Translations under genes and position numbers: made by a program
From: Devosia nanyangense
Lineage (GTDB): Bacteria; Pseudomonadota; Alphaproteobacteria; Rhizobiales; Devosiaceae
Direction of reading: 5' to 3'
Length of the DNA: 64,000 bases
Assembly: GCA_016213505.1 (NCBI GenBank)
Contig: JACRAF010000059.1
Coordinates: forward strand, 1 to 64,000
In this document: positions 35,780 to 44,835 of the stretch, in pieces
Layout: each line of letters starts with the position of its first letter
Position numbering within the stretch: the stretch's first letter is position 1
The notes under the pieces: model-generated
Told to the model about the DNA's origin: nothing
What the model saw: only the letters and a program-made list of their open reading frames with translations
Database searches by the model: none

Positions 35780-35918
35780 CCAAGCCCTTGGCACAGGTTA
35801 CCTCGCCGGTCGGGAAATCGGGCGTGCCGCCCCTCTGCCGCAGGCGGCGCCCGAACGCGTGTTCCGGGCGCCGGTCGCGGCGCTTTCCGCCCAGGGCGGC
35901 CGCCGGGCGAGACCCTGG

Positions 35919-36434
35919 CTAGATGAACGTCACGTGCCCGGACCCGCCCTCTGGAAACAGCGCCTCGAGGTCGAGAATGGCGATCAGCCGGCTCTCGTTC
36001 TTGACCAGGCCGGAGACGATATTGGCCCCATGCGGTCCCCTCGGGGCGGGCGCCGGCCGCATGTCGTCGCGGTCGGCAAAGATGATGTCGGAGACCGTAT
36101 CGACGAGGATCCCGACCTCCTCGTCGCGCAGCGAAACCACCAGCACGACCTGCCCGGCTCCGCCCGCCCGGCCGCTGTCGCGGCCGCCGATCAGCGCGCG
36201 CAGATCGTAGACCTGGACGATGCTGCCGCGGATATCGAGCACGCCGCAGGCTTCCGCCGGCTGCCCGGGCAGCTCCGTCGTCGGCGACCAGCTGCGGATT
36301 TCCCGCACCGCCATGATGTCGACGCCGAACGCCCGCTCGCCGCTGTTGAAGGTGACGAACTGATTGGGGGCGCTCACCGCTAGCGGCTGTGCGATCTGCC
36401 CCAGTGGAATGGTGCTGGCTGACAGATTGGCCAT
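35919..36434 (-). CDS. cheW: Chemotaxis coupling protein CheW
   Basis: The 171-residue protein has the CheW/SH3-like core: VTFNSGERAFGVDIMAVREIRSW, LDIRGSIVQVYDLRALIG and VSLRDEEVGILVDTVSDII. It couples receptors to CheA in the inner-membrane array. Its start codon overlaps the stop of the adjacent MCP gene by 1 base, so receptor and coupler are made together. No cheA or cheY is in the window. Confidence 0.93.
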   Translation of the reverse strand: MANLSASTIPLGQIAQPLAVSAPNQFVTFNSGERAFGVDIMAVREIRSWSPTTELPGQPAEACGVLDIRGSIVQVYDLRALIGGRDSGRAGGAGQVVLVVSLRDEEVGILVDTVSDIIFADRDDMRPAPAPRGPHGANIVSGLVKNESRLIAILDLEALFPEGGSGHVTFI

Positions 36435-38515
36435 CAGAACTCGCTCCAGTCCTGCTTCACCGCCGCGTTCCCCTCGCTGAGGTAGGACCTCGCGGCCGAC
36501 TTCACCCTTGCCTGCGCGGTCTTGATGCCGCCCTTCGGCTTGTCGGCGGGCGTGCTCTCGACGCTGCGCGGGGTCCGCCGGTTCTGCGTGCTCAGCACGA
36601 ACACGTCGACGATCCGGTCGAGTTCGTTGGCCTGGCCTTCGGTCTGTTCGATCGCCGCATTGGTCTCCTCGACCAGCGCGGCATTGTGCTGGGTCATTTC
36701 GTCCATCTGCCGCACCGCGGTGGTCACCTGCGAGATGGCGCTGGACTGCTCCTGGCTCGCCGAGGAGATACCGTGGATGAGGCTGGCGCTCTCCTTGACG
36801 CCCGACAGCATGGAGTTGAGCTTCTGGGTCGCTTCCGCCACCAGCTTGCTGCCGCCCATCACTTCGTTGCCCGATTGCTCGATCAGCACCTTGACCTCCG
36901 ACGACGCGCTCGCCGCCGATTGCGCCAGCCGCCGGACTTCGACGGCGACCACCGCAAAGCCCTTGCCGGCATCGCCCGCCCGCGCCGCTTCGACCGACGC
37001 GTTGAGCGCCAGAAGGTTGGTCTGGAAGGCGATGTCGTCGATCATGCCGATGATATTGGAGATCTTGGCCGACGAGGTAGAAATGCGTTCCATCGCAGCG
37101 TTGGACTTCTCCATCACCGCGCCCGCCTCCTCGGCCGTCACCGACACCGACTGCGCCTTGGCGCTTGCCGACTCGGCGCGCTTGGCGTTGTCGACCACGG
37201 TGGTTGCCAGCTGCTCCATGGCGGCCGACGTCTCCTCGATGGCCGCGGCCTGCTTGGTCGTCCGCTCGGCCAGGTCGTTGGCACCGGACAGGATCTCACC
37301 GGTGGCGGTCTTGAGGGCCGAGGAGGTCTGGCGCATCTGCCCGACGACCTCGGTCAGATTGTCGACCACCGAATTGGTGTCGGCCTTGAGCTTGGCGAAG
37401 GCCCCCTGGTAGTCGCCTTCCACGCGGGTCGTGAGGTCCGTGCGGGCCAGCGCCGCCAGCACGCTGCCGGTTTCCGTGATGCCACGATCGACGGTCTCGA
37501 CCAGATTATTGACGTTGGCGGCGACCCCCATCAGGTCGGCGTCCTTCAGCTTGATGTCGATGCGCCGGGACAAGTCCCCCTGCACCGCCGCGTCGACGAC
37601 GTCGCCGAGCCCCTTGACCAGCGCGGCCATGGCGGCGGCGCGCTCGCGGCTGAGGCCGGTGCGCACTTCCTCGGCCGCATTCATCTCCGCGACCTTGATG
37701 GCGTTCTGCTTGAACACCTCGACCGCGGCGGCCATGCCGCCGATCTCGTCGTGACGTTCCCGGCCGGGAACCTCCACCCCGAGGTCGCCTTCGGCGAGCC
37801 TCGACATAGCGCCGGTCATCTGCACCAGCGGCTTCGAGATCGCCCGCGCCGTGACGACGGCAATGCCGGCCCCGAGCACCACGCCCAGCCCGAGCAGCAG
37901 CCACTGCGTGATCAGCAGCGTCGAGGTCCCCTCGGACGCCTGCTGCGCATCGAGGCTCAGCATGTCGGTCTGGTTGTCGACCATGCCGCCGGCGCGGACG
38001 CCGGTCGGGCTGATCGGCCCGAGGAGGATCGTCAGCAGCTTGTTGGCGCGCGGCGCGGCTTCCGCCACCAGCATGTCGACCGCTGCCTGGGTGTTGGCCG
38101 GATCGACGATCTTCTCGACCCCGTCCTGGGCCAGGCTGAATTCGTCCCGGATGGTCTTGAACTCGGTCCAGGCCTTGACGTTCTCGGCATTGGTCCAGCG
38201 CGTCGAGAGGCTGTCCATCACTGCGCTCTGCGCCGCAATATCGGCCCATTGCCCGGCGCGCTCGGCCTTGAACGTGTCCTTGCCGGTGAGGATGTAGCCG
38301 CGCAGCGCCGCCAGCGTGCCCTGCAGGTCGGCCGTCAGCCGCTCGGCCGTCAGCGCCGTCGGTGTCCTCAGCGTCGCCACCCGGTTGCTGACGGTTTCGA
38401 TGCCGCTGACCAGCCACAGCGTGGTGCCGACGGCTCCCGCCAGCAGCAGCAGCAGCACGGCAAAGCCGGCATAAAGACGATGCGAGATCTTGAGTTTCTT
38501 GAACAGTTGCGACAT
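36434..38515 (-). CDS. Methyl-accepting chemotaxis protein
   Basis: The 693-residue protein has a first membrane helix (about 15-37), a helical periplasmic sensor region of about 165 residues, a second membrane helix (about 205-230) and HAMP domains. The signalling helical bundle contains IDDIAFQTNLLALNASVEAA. The last five residues DWSEF match the x-W-x-x-F CheR/CheB tether. It also has a second HAMP-like segment between 300 and 355. The ligand is unknown. It sits in one operon with cheW. Confidence 0.95.
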   Translation of the reverse strand: MSQLFKKLKISHRLYAGFAVLLLLLAGAVGTTLWLVSGIETVSNRVATLRTPTALTAERLTADLQGTLAALRGYILTGKDTFKAERAGQWADIAAQSAVMDSLSTRWTNAENVKAWTEFKTIRDEFSLAQDGVEKIVDPANTQAAVDMLVAEAAPRANKLLTILLGPISPTGVRAGGMVDNQTDMLSLDAQQASEGTSTLLITQWLLLGLGVVLGAGIAVVTARAISKPLVQMTGAMSRLAEGDLGVEVPGRERHDEIGGMAAAVEVFKQNAIKVAEMNAAEEVRTGLSRERAAAMAALVKGLGDVVDAAVQGDLSRRIDIKLKDADLMGVAANVNNLVETVDRGITETGSVLAALARTDLTTRVEGDYQGAFAKLKADTNSVVDNLTEVVGQMRQTSSALKTATGEILSGANDLAERTTKQAAAIEETSAAMEQLATTVVDNAKRAESASAKAQSVSVTAEEAGAVMEKSNAAMERISTSSAKISNIIGMIDDIAFQTNLLALNASVEAARAGDAGKGFAVVAVEVRRLAQSAASASSEVKVLIEQSGNEVMGGSKLVAEATQKLNSMLSGVKESASLIHGISSASQEQSSAISQVTTAVRQMDEMTQHNAALVEETNAAIEQTEGQANELDRIVDVFVLSTQNRRTPRSVESTPADKPKGGIKTAQARVKSAARSYLSEGNAAVKQDWSEF

Positions 38516-38822
38516 GCCCCCTCCTGGGTCCGCTTTCCGCGGGACGTACGTTGTTTCCGCCGGCGCGCTCTGGGTCGTTCTGCCCTGGTGCTGCGCCGCC
38601 CTTCGATGTACGATTGCGTACTTATACTGCAGCTATGATAATAGCCGGTTAACGTTGTCATCGGGGGCGACAAACGGCCGAACGAGCGCGCCCGGCCGCG
38701 CCCGCGTCACGGCGCGCAGCCCCCGGCCGGCGGTACGGCGCACCGACCGCGGTGGTCGGATGGCGCAGCGCCCGCGCCATGGCGCCGACCGGCTCTTCAA
38801 CGCCCGCCCGTCAGAAAGGCGC

Positions 38823-38851
38823 TTGACTCTTCCGGTCGCTTGTTTCCATAT
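38823..38851 (+). promoter_or_regulatory. Promoter of the lacI-sugar ABC operon
   Basis: TTGACT (38823-38828) and CCATAT (38846-38851) are 17 bases apart, ending at the edge of the 30-base operator palindrome. The layout fits repression at the start site. Confidence 0.5.
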
Positions 38852-38879
38852 GACACCGATGTCATGACATCGGTGTCAT
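38850..38879. promoter_or_regulatory. 30-base perfect palindrome, likely LacI-family operator
   Basis: The two 15-base halves (ATGACACCGATGTCA and TGACATCGGTGTCAT) are exact reverse complements. Each half is itself a near-palindrome, TGACA-4-TGTCA, so it could hold two adjacent LacI-type dimers. It lies 31 bases before the lacI TTG start and just downstream of the -10, suggesting autoregulation. Confidence 0.8.
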
Positions 38880-38910
38880 AACCAATGGATGGCGGATCGA
38901 GGAGGAGACA

Positions 38911-39999
38911 TTGGCGACGATCTACGACGTGGCGAAGGCCGCGGGCGTTTCGCCCAAGACCGTCAGCCGGGTGCTGAACAGCGACGCACCGGTGGGCGCA
39001 GCGACGCGCGAGGTGGTCGAGAAGGCCATGCGCGAGCTGGGTTACGTGCCCTCAAATGCGGCCCGCTCCATGCGCTCGAACAAGACGGGACTGATCGGCC
39101 TGATCACCGGCGCCATCTCGATGTCGCAGGAACTGGAACAGCCGGCGGGGCTGCCCGAGCTGTTCATCGTCCAGAGCATCCAGCGGGCAATCGCGGCAAG
39201 CGGCCGGACTCTGATGATCGCCGATACCGGCGGCGTGCCGGGAAGCATCCCGCCTCTCGTCCAGACCTTCCTCGAGCACCGGGTCGAGGGACTGATCTAT
39301 GTGGCCGGCCACCACCAGCGCATCGAGCTTCCGCCGATACCCGCCGACACGCCCGTGGTCCTCGCCAATTGTTTCGACGATGCCGGCACGCCCTGCGTCA
39401 TTCCCGATGACCGGCGCGGTGAACGCGATCTGGTGCAGCGGTTGGTCAAGGCAGGCCACAGCCGCATCGCTTACCTCACCTTGCGGCCGGATATCGTCGC
39501 GACCGGGCTGCGTATTGCCGGCTATCGCGATGCGCTCGATGCAAATGGCATCGCCTATGATGAAGAGCTCGTCGACACCGGCGAGATCACCGGACCTGAG
39601 GAAGACGCTCAGCTGCTCTGGAATGCCATCGACCGGCTGCTCAATCTGCCGCAGCCACCGACCGTATTCTGCTGCGGCAACGACAAGATGGCGCTACGCG
39701 TCTACGGCATCCTGCGCTCGCGCGGCCTCAAAGTGCCCGATGAAATCTCGGTCGCCGGTTACGACAACTATCGCATCATTGCCGAGACGCTCTATCCGCC
39801 CCTGACCACGGTGGAGCTCCCCTATATCGCGATGGGGTTGCGCGCGGCGCAGCGCCTCCTGTCGCTGATTTCCGGCGAAAGCCGGAGCACTTCCGAGCCG
39901 GCGCTCGTCGCCGGCCCGGTCTACTGGCGCAACTCGGTCACCGAGCTGCAGCCCGCCAATGTCTCAAAACTCAAAATCGTCAGGGAGGACCCCAAATGA
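38911..39999 (+). CDS. LacI-family transcriptional regulator
   Basis: The 362-residue protein starts with the LacI helix-turn-helix TIYDVAKAAGVSPKTVSRVLN (residues 2-22) and the hinge PSNAARSMRS, followed by a periplasmic-binding-protein-like sugar-binding domain. The C-terminus reads VAGYDNYRIIAETLYPPLTTVELP. The TTG start at 38911 follows GAGGAGGAGA. Its stop overlaps the next gene (a solute-binding protein) by 4 bases, so the repressor is co-transcribed with the transporter. The inducer is unknown but presumably the imported oligosaccharide. Confidence 0.92.
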   Translation: MATIYDVAKAAGVSPKTVSRVLNSDAPVGAATREVVEKAMRELGYVPSNAARSMRSNKTGLIGLITGAISMSQELEQPAGLPELFIVQSIQRAIAASGRTLMIADTGGVPGSIPPLVQTFLEHRVEGLIYVAGHHQRIELPPIPADTPVVLANCFDDAGTPCVIPDDRRGERDLVQRLVKAGHSRIAYLTLRPDIVATGLRIAGYRDALDANGIAYDEELVDTGEITGPEEDAQLLWNAIDRLLNLPQPPTVFCCGNDKMALRVYGILRSRGLKVPDEISVAGYDNYRIIAETLYPPLTTVELPYIAMGLRAAQRLLSLISGESRSTSEPALVAGPVYWRNSVTELQPANVSKLKIVREDPK

Positions 40000-41255
40000 A
40001 CCGCAGAGGACTACTGATCGGAGCGACACTCGCTTCGGTCCTGATGACCACAGCTGCTTTCGCCGCCACCGAACTCAGCATGTGGTACCACGGCGCCGGC
40101 AACCCGGTCGAACGCGAGATCCTCGCCGGGATCATCGCCGATTTCAACGCCTCGCAGGCCGATTGGAGCATCAAGCTCGAAGAGTTTCCGCAGGGCGCCT
40201 ACAATGACTCGGTCACCGCTGCGGCCCTGGCCGGCAAGCTGCCCGATATCATCGACGTCGACGGCCCGAATATGCCCAATTGGGCATGGGCCGGCTATAT
40301 GGCGCCGCTTGAGCTTCCCGCCGGCACGCTCGACAATTTCCTGCCCGGCCCGATCGGCGAGTGGAACGGCACTCTCTACTCGGTCGGTCTTTGGGACGCT
40401 GCCGTCGCCATGGTGGCGCGCAAATCGACCCTCGACGAATTCGGCATTCGCATTCCCACGGTCACCGAACCCTGGACCGGTGACGAATTCAACGCCGCGC
40501 TCGAAAAGATCAAGGCCTCGGGCAAGTACGAATATCCGCTCGATCTGGGCATGGCCTGGACCGGCGAATGGTATCCCTACGCCTTCTCGCCGTTCCTGCA
40601 GAGCTTCGGCGGCGACATCGTCGATCGCACCACGTACAAGACAGCCGAGGGCGCGCTGAACGGCGAAGCCGCTGTCAAGTTCGGTGAATGGTGGCAGCAC
40701 CTGTTCACCGACAAGCTGGCGCCGGGCACCTCCCAGGACCCCGCCGACCGTGACTCGGGCTTTGCCAGCGGCAAATACGCCATCAGCTGGAACGGCAACT
40801 GGGCCGCGCTGGGCGCTCTGACCGCCTTCGACGACACGCTGTTCCTCCCCGCCCCCGATTTCGGCCACGGACCCAAGATCGGCGCCGCCTCTTGGCAGTT
40901 CGGCGTCTCGGCATCGAGCCAGCATAAGGACGGCGCCACAGCCTTCATCACATTCGCCCTGCAGGACAAATATCTTGCCGCCTTCTCCGACGCTATCGGT
41001 CTGATCCCGCCGACGCCCGCCGCCGCGGCGATGTCAAAGAACTACAAGGAAGGCGGCCCGATGGCCGCGTTCTACGAGCTCAGCAAGGTCCAGGCTCTCG
41101 TCCGCCCGGTGACCCCTGGCTATGTCGTCGAGGCCAAGGTCTTCGAAAAAGCTCTCGCCGACATCGCCAACGGCGCCAAGGTCGCCGACACGCTCGACGC
41201 CGCCGCTGACGAGATCACCGCCGACATCGAAAAGAACAAGGGCTACGGCCTCTAG
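39996..41255 (+). CDS. Sugar ABC transporter solute-binding protein
   Basis: The 419-residue protein has a signal peptide (MNRRGLLIGATLASVLMTTAAFA), then a family-1 extracellular binding-protein fold with LSMWYHGAGNPVE, VDGPNMPNWAWAG and MAWTGEWYPYAF. It should bind an oligosaccharide in the periplasm and deliver it to the two permeases downstream. It starts inside the lacI stop codon. A GC-rich hairpin (41276-41299) follows it before the permease genes. Confidence 0.92.
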   Translation: MNRRGLLIGATLASVLMTTAAFAATELSMWYHGAGNPVEREILAGIIADFNASQADWSIKLEEFPQGAYNDSVTAAALAGKLPDIIDVDGPNMPNWAWAGYMAPLELPAGTLDNFLPGPIGEWNGTLYSVGLWDAAVAMVARKSTLDEFGIRIPTVTEPWTGDEFNAALEKIKASGKYEYPLDLGMAWTGEWYPYAFSPFLQSFGGDIVDRTTYKTAEGALNGEAAVKFGEWWQHLFTDKLAPGTSQDPADRDSGFASGKYAISWNGNWAALGALTAFDDTLFLPAPDFGHGPKIGAASWQFGVSASSQHKDGATAFITFALQDKYLAAFSDAIGLIPPTPAAAAMSKNYKEGGPMAAFYELSKVQALVRPVTPGYVVEAKVFEKALADIANGAKVADTLDAAADEITADIEKNKGYGL

Positions 41256-41275
41256 TCCAGTCCCCTCCTGCGAAC

Positions 41276-41299
41276 GCGGCCCGCCCATGGGCGGGTCGC
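41276..41299 (+). promoter_or_regulatory. Inter-cistronic hairpin after the binding-protein gene
   Basis: GCGGCCCGCCC and GGGCGGGTCGC form a stem around an AT loop with no T-run behind it. It lies 20 bases after the binding-protein stop. Such hairpins often protect the 5' mRNA and keep the binding protein more abundant than the permeases. Confidence 0.55.
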
Positions 41300-41324
41300 A
41301 CGTCCGACCTCGAGGAATGTGTCC

Positions 41325-42452
41325 ATGACCGTCGTCAGCACCAGCCGGCCCACGGCCCTCGCTACGTCCCGCATCAGTCGGTCGAGGCTCCTCGACACGC
41401 CTCGCGCCGGCTGGGCCATGGCGCTGCCCGCCTTCCTGCTGCTGACGCTGTTCCTGATCGTCCCCTTCGTTTTGGCCTTCGTGCTGTCCTTCACCAATCA
41501 GCGTCTCGTCTCGCCCAATCCGACGGAGTTCGTCGGCACCAGCAATTTTGAATCCCTGCTTGGAGCAAACATCCTCACCCTCGAGCCGCTCCGCGACGAA
41601 GCAAGCGGTGAGGTGATCCGCGACGACACCGGCGTGCCGACCTATCCCCCCGTCCGCGGCTTCACCCGCAACAATCCCGACTTCCCGCAATACAGCGGTA
41701 TGCGCGAATTGTTCGGCTGGCAGATGGGCGACAATCGTGTCGTGATCCTCGCCCGCGACGTCGTGTTCATGCGGGCGCTCGGCAATACCCTGCTGTTTGT
41801 GCTGATCGTCGCCCCGGGACAGGGTGGCCTCGCGCTGCTTCTGGCGCTGCTGATCAATCAGAAGCTCAAGGGCGTCAACGTCTTCCGCGCCATCTATTTC
41901 ATGCCGGTCGTCGTCTCGATCGTCGTCGTCGCGTTGCTCTGGCGCTTCATCTACGACGGCCAGAACGGCCTTCTGAATTCGCTGCTCGGCCTTCTCACCT
42001 TCGGCGCCTTCAAGCCCATCGACTGGCTCGGCCAGACCGGCACGGCGCTCGGCTCGATCATCGGCATGTCGATCTGGCAGGCGGTCGGTTTCCACATGGT
42101 CATCTGGCTTTCGGGCCTCCAAACCATTCCGATCTCGCTCTACGAGGCTGCCCATATCGACGGCGCCAACAATTGGCAGAAATTCCGCTTCGTCACCTGG
42201 CCGGGCCTGCGCAACACCGCGGTTCTCGTCCTCATCGTCATCACGATGCAGGCTTTCGCCCTGTTCGCCCAGGTCAACGTAATGACCGATGGCGGCCCCC
42301 TCGATGCGACCACGACGATTGTGCTCCAGGCCGTCGAGCGCGGCTACGTCAAGCAGGACATCGCCGGCGGATCGGCAGTCTCGGTTGTGCTGTTCCTGAT
42401 GGTGCTGACCATCTCGCTGGTCCAGCGCTACCTCACGCGGGAGAAATACTGA
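41325..42452 (+). CDS. Sugar ABC transporter permease (MalF-like)
   Basis: The 375-residue protein has an N-terminal helix (about 25-50), a long periplasmic loop (about 60-140) and five more membrane helices. The EAA loop, ISLYEAAHIDGANNWQKFRFVTWPGLR, lies near residue 270. It forms half of the channel. The ATG at 41325 was preferred to the GTG at 41319 because a GAGG site is correctly spaced for it. The stop overlaps the next gene by 1 base. Confidence 0.9.
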   Translation: MTVVSTSRPTALATSRISRSRLLDTPRAGWAMALPAFLLLTLFLIVPFVLAFVLSFTNQRLVSPNPTEFVGTSNFESLLGANILTLEPLRDEASGEVIRDDTGVPTYPPVRGFTRNNPDFPQYSGMRELFGWQMGDNRVVILARDVVFMRALGNTLLFVLIVAPGQGGLALLLALLINQKLKGVNVFRAIYFMPVVVSIVVVALLWRFIYDGQNGLLNSLLGLLTFGAFKPIDWLGQTGTALGSIIGMSIWQAVGFHMVIWLSGLQTIPISLYEAAHIDGANNWQKFRFVTWPGLRNTAVLVLIVITMQAFALFAQVNVMTDGGPLDATTTIVLQAVERGYVKQDIAGGSAVSVVLFLMVLTISLVQRYLTREKY

Positions 42453-43333
42453 TGGCCGCCCTTCGCAGCTTCGGCGCGAGACCGCTCGGTCTCGTCCTCC
42501 GCTACGCGCTGCTCATCGCTGTGGCGCTGATCTTCATCTTCCCTATCGTCTTTATGGTCATGAGTTCGCTGAAGCCCGACCAGCAGCTCCTGACCGACAC
42601 CTCGTCGCTCCGCGCCTTCCTGCCGGTCGGCGACATCTCGCTCGACAACTACTTTGCCGCGTTCCGGCGCGCTCCGGTCGGACTGTTCCTGTTCAACTCC
42701 GTGCTGGTGACGACCGTGACGGTCGCGCTCTCGCTCTTTGTCTGCTCGCTCGCCGCCTTCTCCTTCACCTTCCTCTCCTGGCGCGGCCGCGAGGTGATCC
42801 TCGCGATCATCATCGCCACCCTCATCGTGCCCTTCGAGACCATCGCAATTCCGCTCTTGATGGTGGTCAACAACCTCCCCTGGATCGGCCCCGAAGGCCT
42901 CACCATGGGCTGGCTCAATTCCTACCATGTGCAGATCGTGCCCTGGATCGCCGACGGCCTGACCGTCTTTCTCTTCGTCCAGTACTTCAAGGATCTGCCC
43001 AGGGACCTCATCGAGGCCGCGCGCATCGATGGCGCCACCTCTTTCCAGATTTACGCGCAAGTCATCATGCCCATCGCCGGCCCGGTGCTGGCGACTGCCG
43101 CGATCCTCAAATTCCTCGCCATGTACAACCAGTATCTGTGGCCGTTGATGGTCACCCAGTCCGAGCAGTTCCGGCCGGTGATGATCGGCCTCCAATACTT
43201 CTTCCAGCTCAACATCGCCTGGGGCGAAGTGATGGCCTATCTCTCGCTGATCACCATCCCTGTCCTCGCCTTCTACCTCCTCCTGCAGCGGGCCTTCATC
43301 ACCTCGATCGCCTCGACCGGCATCAAGGGCTGA
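42452..43333 (+). CDS. Sugar ABC transporter permease (MalG-like)
   Basis: The 293-residue protein has six membrane helices and the EAA motif PRDLIEAARIDGATSFQIYAQVIMPIAGP. The C-terminal IAFxxxQRAFITSIASTGIKG-like ending is the normal MalG type. It pairs with the MalF-like protein. The operon does not include an ATP-binding subunit in this window, so a shared MsmK/UgpC-like ATPase is probably used. Confidence 0.9.
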   Translation: MAALRSFGARPLGLVLRYALLIAVALIFIFPIVFMVMSSLKPDQQLLTDTSSLRAFLPVGDISLDNYFAAFRRAPVGLFLFNSVLVTTVTVALSLFVCSLAAFSFTFLSWRGREVILAIIIATLIVPFETIAIPLLMVVNNLPWIGPEGLTMGWLNSYHVQIVPWIADGLTVFLFVQYFKDLPRDLIEAARIDGATSFQIYAQVIMPIAGPVLATAAILKFLAMYNQYLWPLMVTQSEQFRPVMIGLQYFFQLNIAWGEVMAYLSLITIPVLAFYLLLQRAFITSIASTGIKG

Positions 43334-43359
43334 CGCCCGACCACCGAAAGATTTCCGAA

Positions 43360-44355
43360 TTGGCTCTCGCACTCACCGATCAATGGATCTGGGATTTTTG
43401 GCTCGCCCGCGACGGCGCGGATTGGCACATCTATTTCCTCAAGGCCGACAAGAGCCTCGGCGATCCTGAGCTTCGCCACCGCAACGTGACGCAGGGCCAC
43501 GCGGTGAGCACCGACCTGACCAACTGGCGCTACCTCGGCACCGGCTTCGCGCCCGCCCCGGCTCCGGCGTGGGACGATTGGACCACCTGGACCGGCTCCG
43601 TGCTCCGTGGCCCAGACGGCCTCTGGCATCTCTTCTATACCGGCACCACGCATGCCCTGGCCGGGATGCACCAACGCATCGGCCATGCGACGTCACCCGA
43701 CGGCCATTCATGGCAGCGGGTCGGCTCCGGCCCCTGCCTCGACCTCTCCGGCCCGCACTACGAGGAATACACCCCAACCGTGTGGCACGACCGCGCCTTC
43801 CGCGATCCCTGGGTCATCAAGGATCCTGACGGCGATGGCTGGCTGATGTATTTCACCGCCCGCGTGCCGGGCGTCGCCGAGCCCAATGCCGGCGGCGCAA
43901 TCGGCTTTGCCACTTCGCCCGATCTCTACAACTGGACCCTGCAGCCGCCCGTCTATCGCGGCGGCATGTTCGGCCAGATGGAAGTCCCAGAGGTCTTCGA
44001 GTATCGCGGCCGCTGGTACATGTTGTTCTGCACCGCCGCCGAGCACTGGTCCGAGGCCTACAAGGCCTTCAACCCGCAACCCCCGGTCGGCGGCAGCCAT
44101 TATCTGATGGCCGGCAACCCGCGCGGACCCTGGACCGTCGCCCCCGGCCCCTTCTTCGAAGGCGCGAGCCCCACCCGCCGCTATGCCGGGAAAGTCGTCG
44201 ACACCGGCAATGGCCTCGTGGCGCTCGGCTTCATTCACACCACGCCCGACCAGCATTTCGTCGGCGAAGTCAGCGACCCCATCCCGGTCAGCGTCGATGC
44301 CGACGGCCTGCTTCACGTCCACCCCGAGCACCTGTCGCCCGGGGCGCGTATCTGA
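43360..44355 (+). CDS. Compact glycoside hydrolase, GH32/43-like five-bladed propeller
   Basis: The 331-residue protein (TTG start at 43360) has WIWDFWLA (Asp12), AFRDPWVIKD (Asp149) and GQMEVPEVFEY (Glu208 or Glu211), in order and spacing like the nucleophile, RDP and acid/base of GH32 and related beta-propeller hydrolases. It lacks the C-terminal sandwich usually found in GH32. There is no signal peptide, so it should act on sugar that has been imported. It is the last gene of the lacI-ABC operon. A fructo- or arabino-oligosaccharide substrate is plausible but not shown. Confidence 0.75.
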   Translation: MALALTDQWIWDFWLARDGADWHIYFLKADKSLGDPELRHRNVTQGHAVSTDLTNWRYLGTGFAPAPAPAWDDWTTWTGSVLRGPDGLWHLFYTGTTHALAGMHQRIGHATSPDGHSWQRVGSGPCLDLSGPHYEEYTPTVWHDRAFRDPWVIKDPDGDGWLMYFTARVPGVAEPNAGGAIGFATSPDLYNWTLQPPVYRGGMFGQMEVPEVFEYRGRWYMLFCTAAEHWSEAYKAFNPQPPVGGSHYLMAGNPRGPWTVAPGPFFEGASPTRRYAGKVVDTGNGLVALGFIHTTPDQHFVGEVSDPIPVSVDADGLLHVHPEHLSPGARI

Positions 44356-44363
44356 CCCTCGTT

Positions 44364-44642
44364 CTAGTCGTCGCTGTCGCGCGGCGCCGCCTGCATGCCG
44401 AGCGCCGCCATGTAGAGATCGAGCAGCGCTTCCTGCTCCAGCCGCTCGGCATGGTCCTGCTTGCGGATGGCGACGACCTTGCGCAGCACCTTGGTGTCGA
44501 AGCCGTTGCCCTTGGCCTCGGCGTAGATTTCCTTGATGTCGTCGGCGATCGCCTTCTTTTCCTCTTCCATGCGCTCGATACGCTCGATGAAGGCGCGGAG
44601 CTGGTCCTGCGCGACGCTGTCGGATGAAACGGTATCGGCCAT
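44364..44642 (-). CDS. gapR: DUF2312 protein, GapR-like nucleoid-associated protein
   Basis: The 92-residue protein is [32 protein letters not shown] followed by [29 protein letters not shown] and a short tail. This is the DUF2312/GapR family, a helical dimer-of-dimers that encircles overtwisted DNA ahead of replication forks in alphaproteobacteria. The start at 44642 fits the family. The gene ends 8 bases from the convergent hydrolase gene. Confidence 0.93.
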   Translation of the reverse strand: MADTVSSDSVAQDQLRAFIERIERMEEEKKAIADDIKEIYAEAKGNGFDTKVLRKVVAIRKQDHAERLEQEALLDLYMAALGMQAAPRDSDD

Positions 44643-44835
44643 GGCGGCGCTCCAGAGGAAAAAGAGCCCCGTTGAACCGTCAAACCGCCCGCCGTTCAAG
44701 CCCAAACGGCGCCAATCCACATGCGCCATCGGCGCGCACCAAGCCCTGCCGCACGCGCAACCCCGCAATTCCGCCAAAACCGGCGATTAGCCGTTGACAG
44801 GTCGCGCGCGCACGCGCTCAAACAGGGCGATTTTC

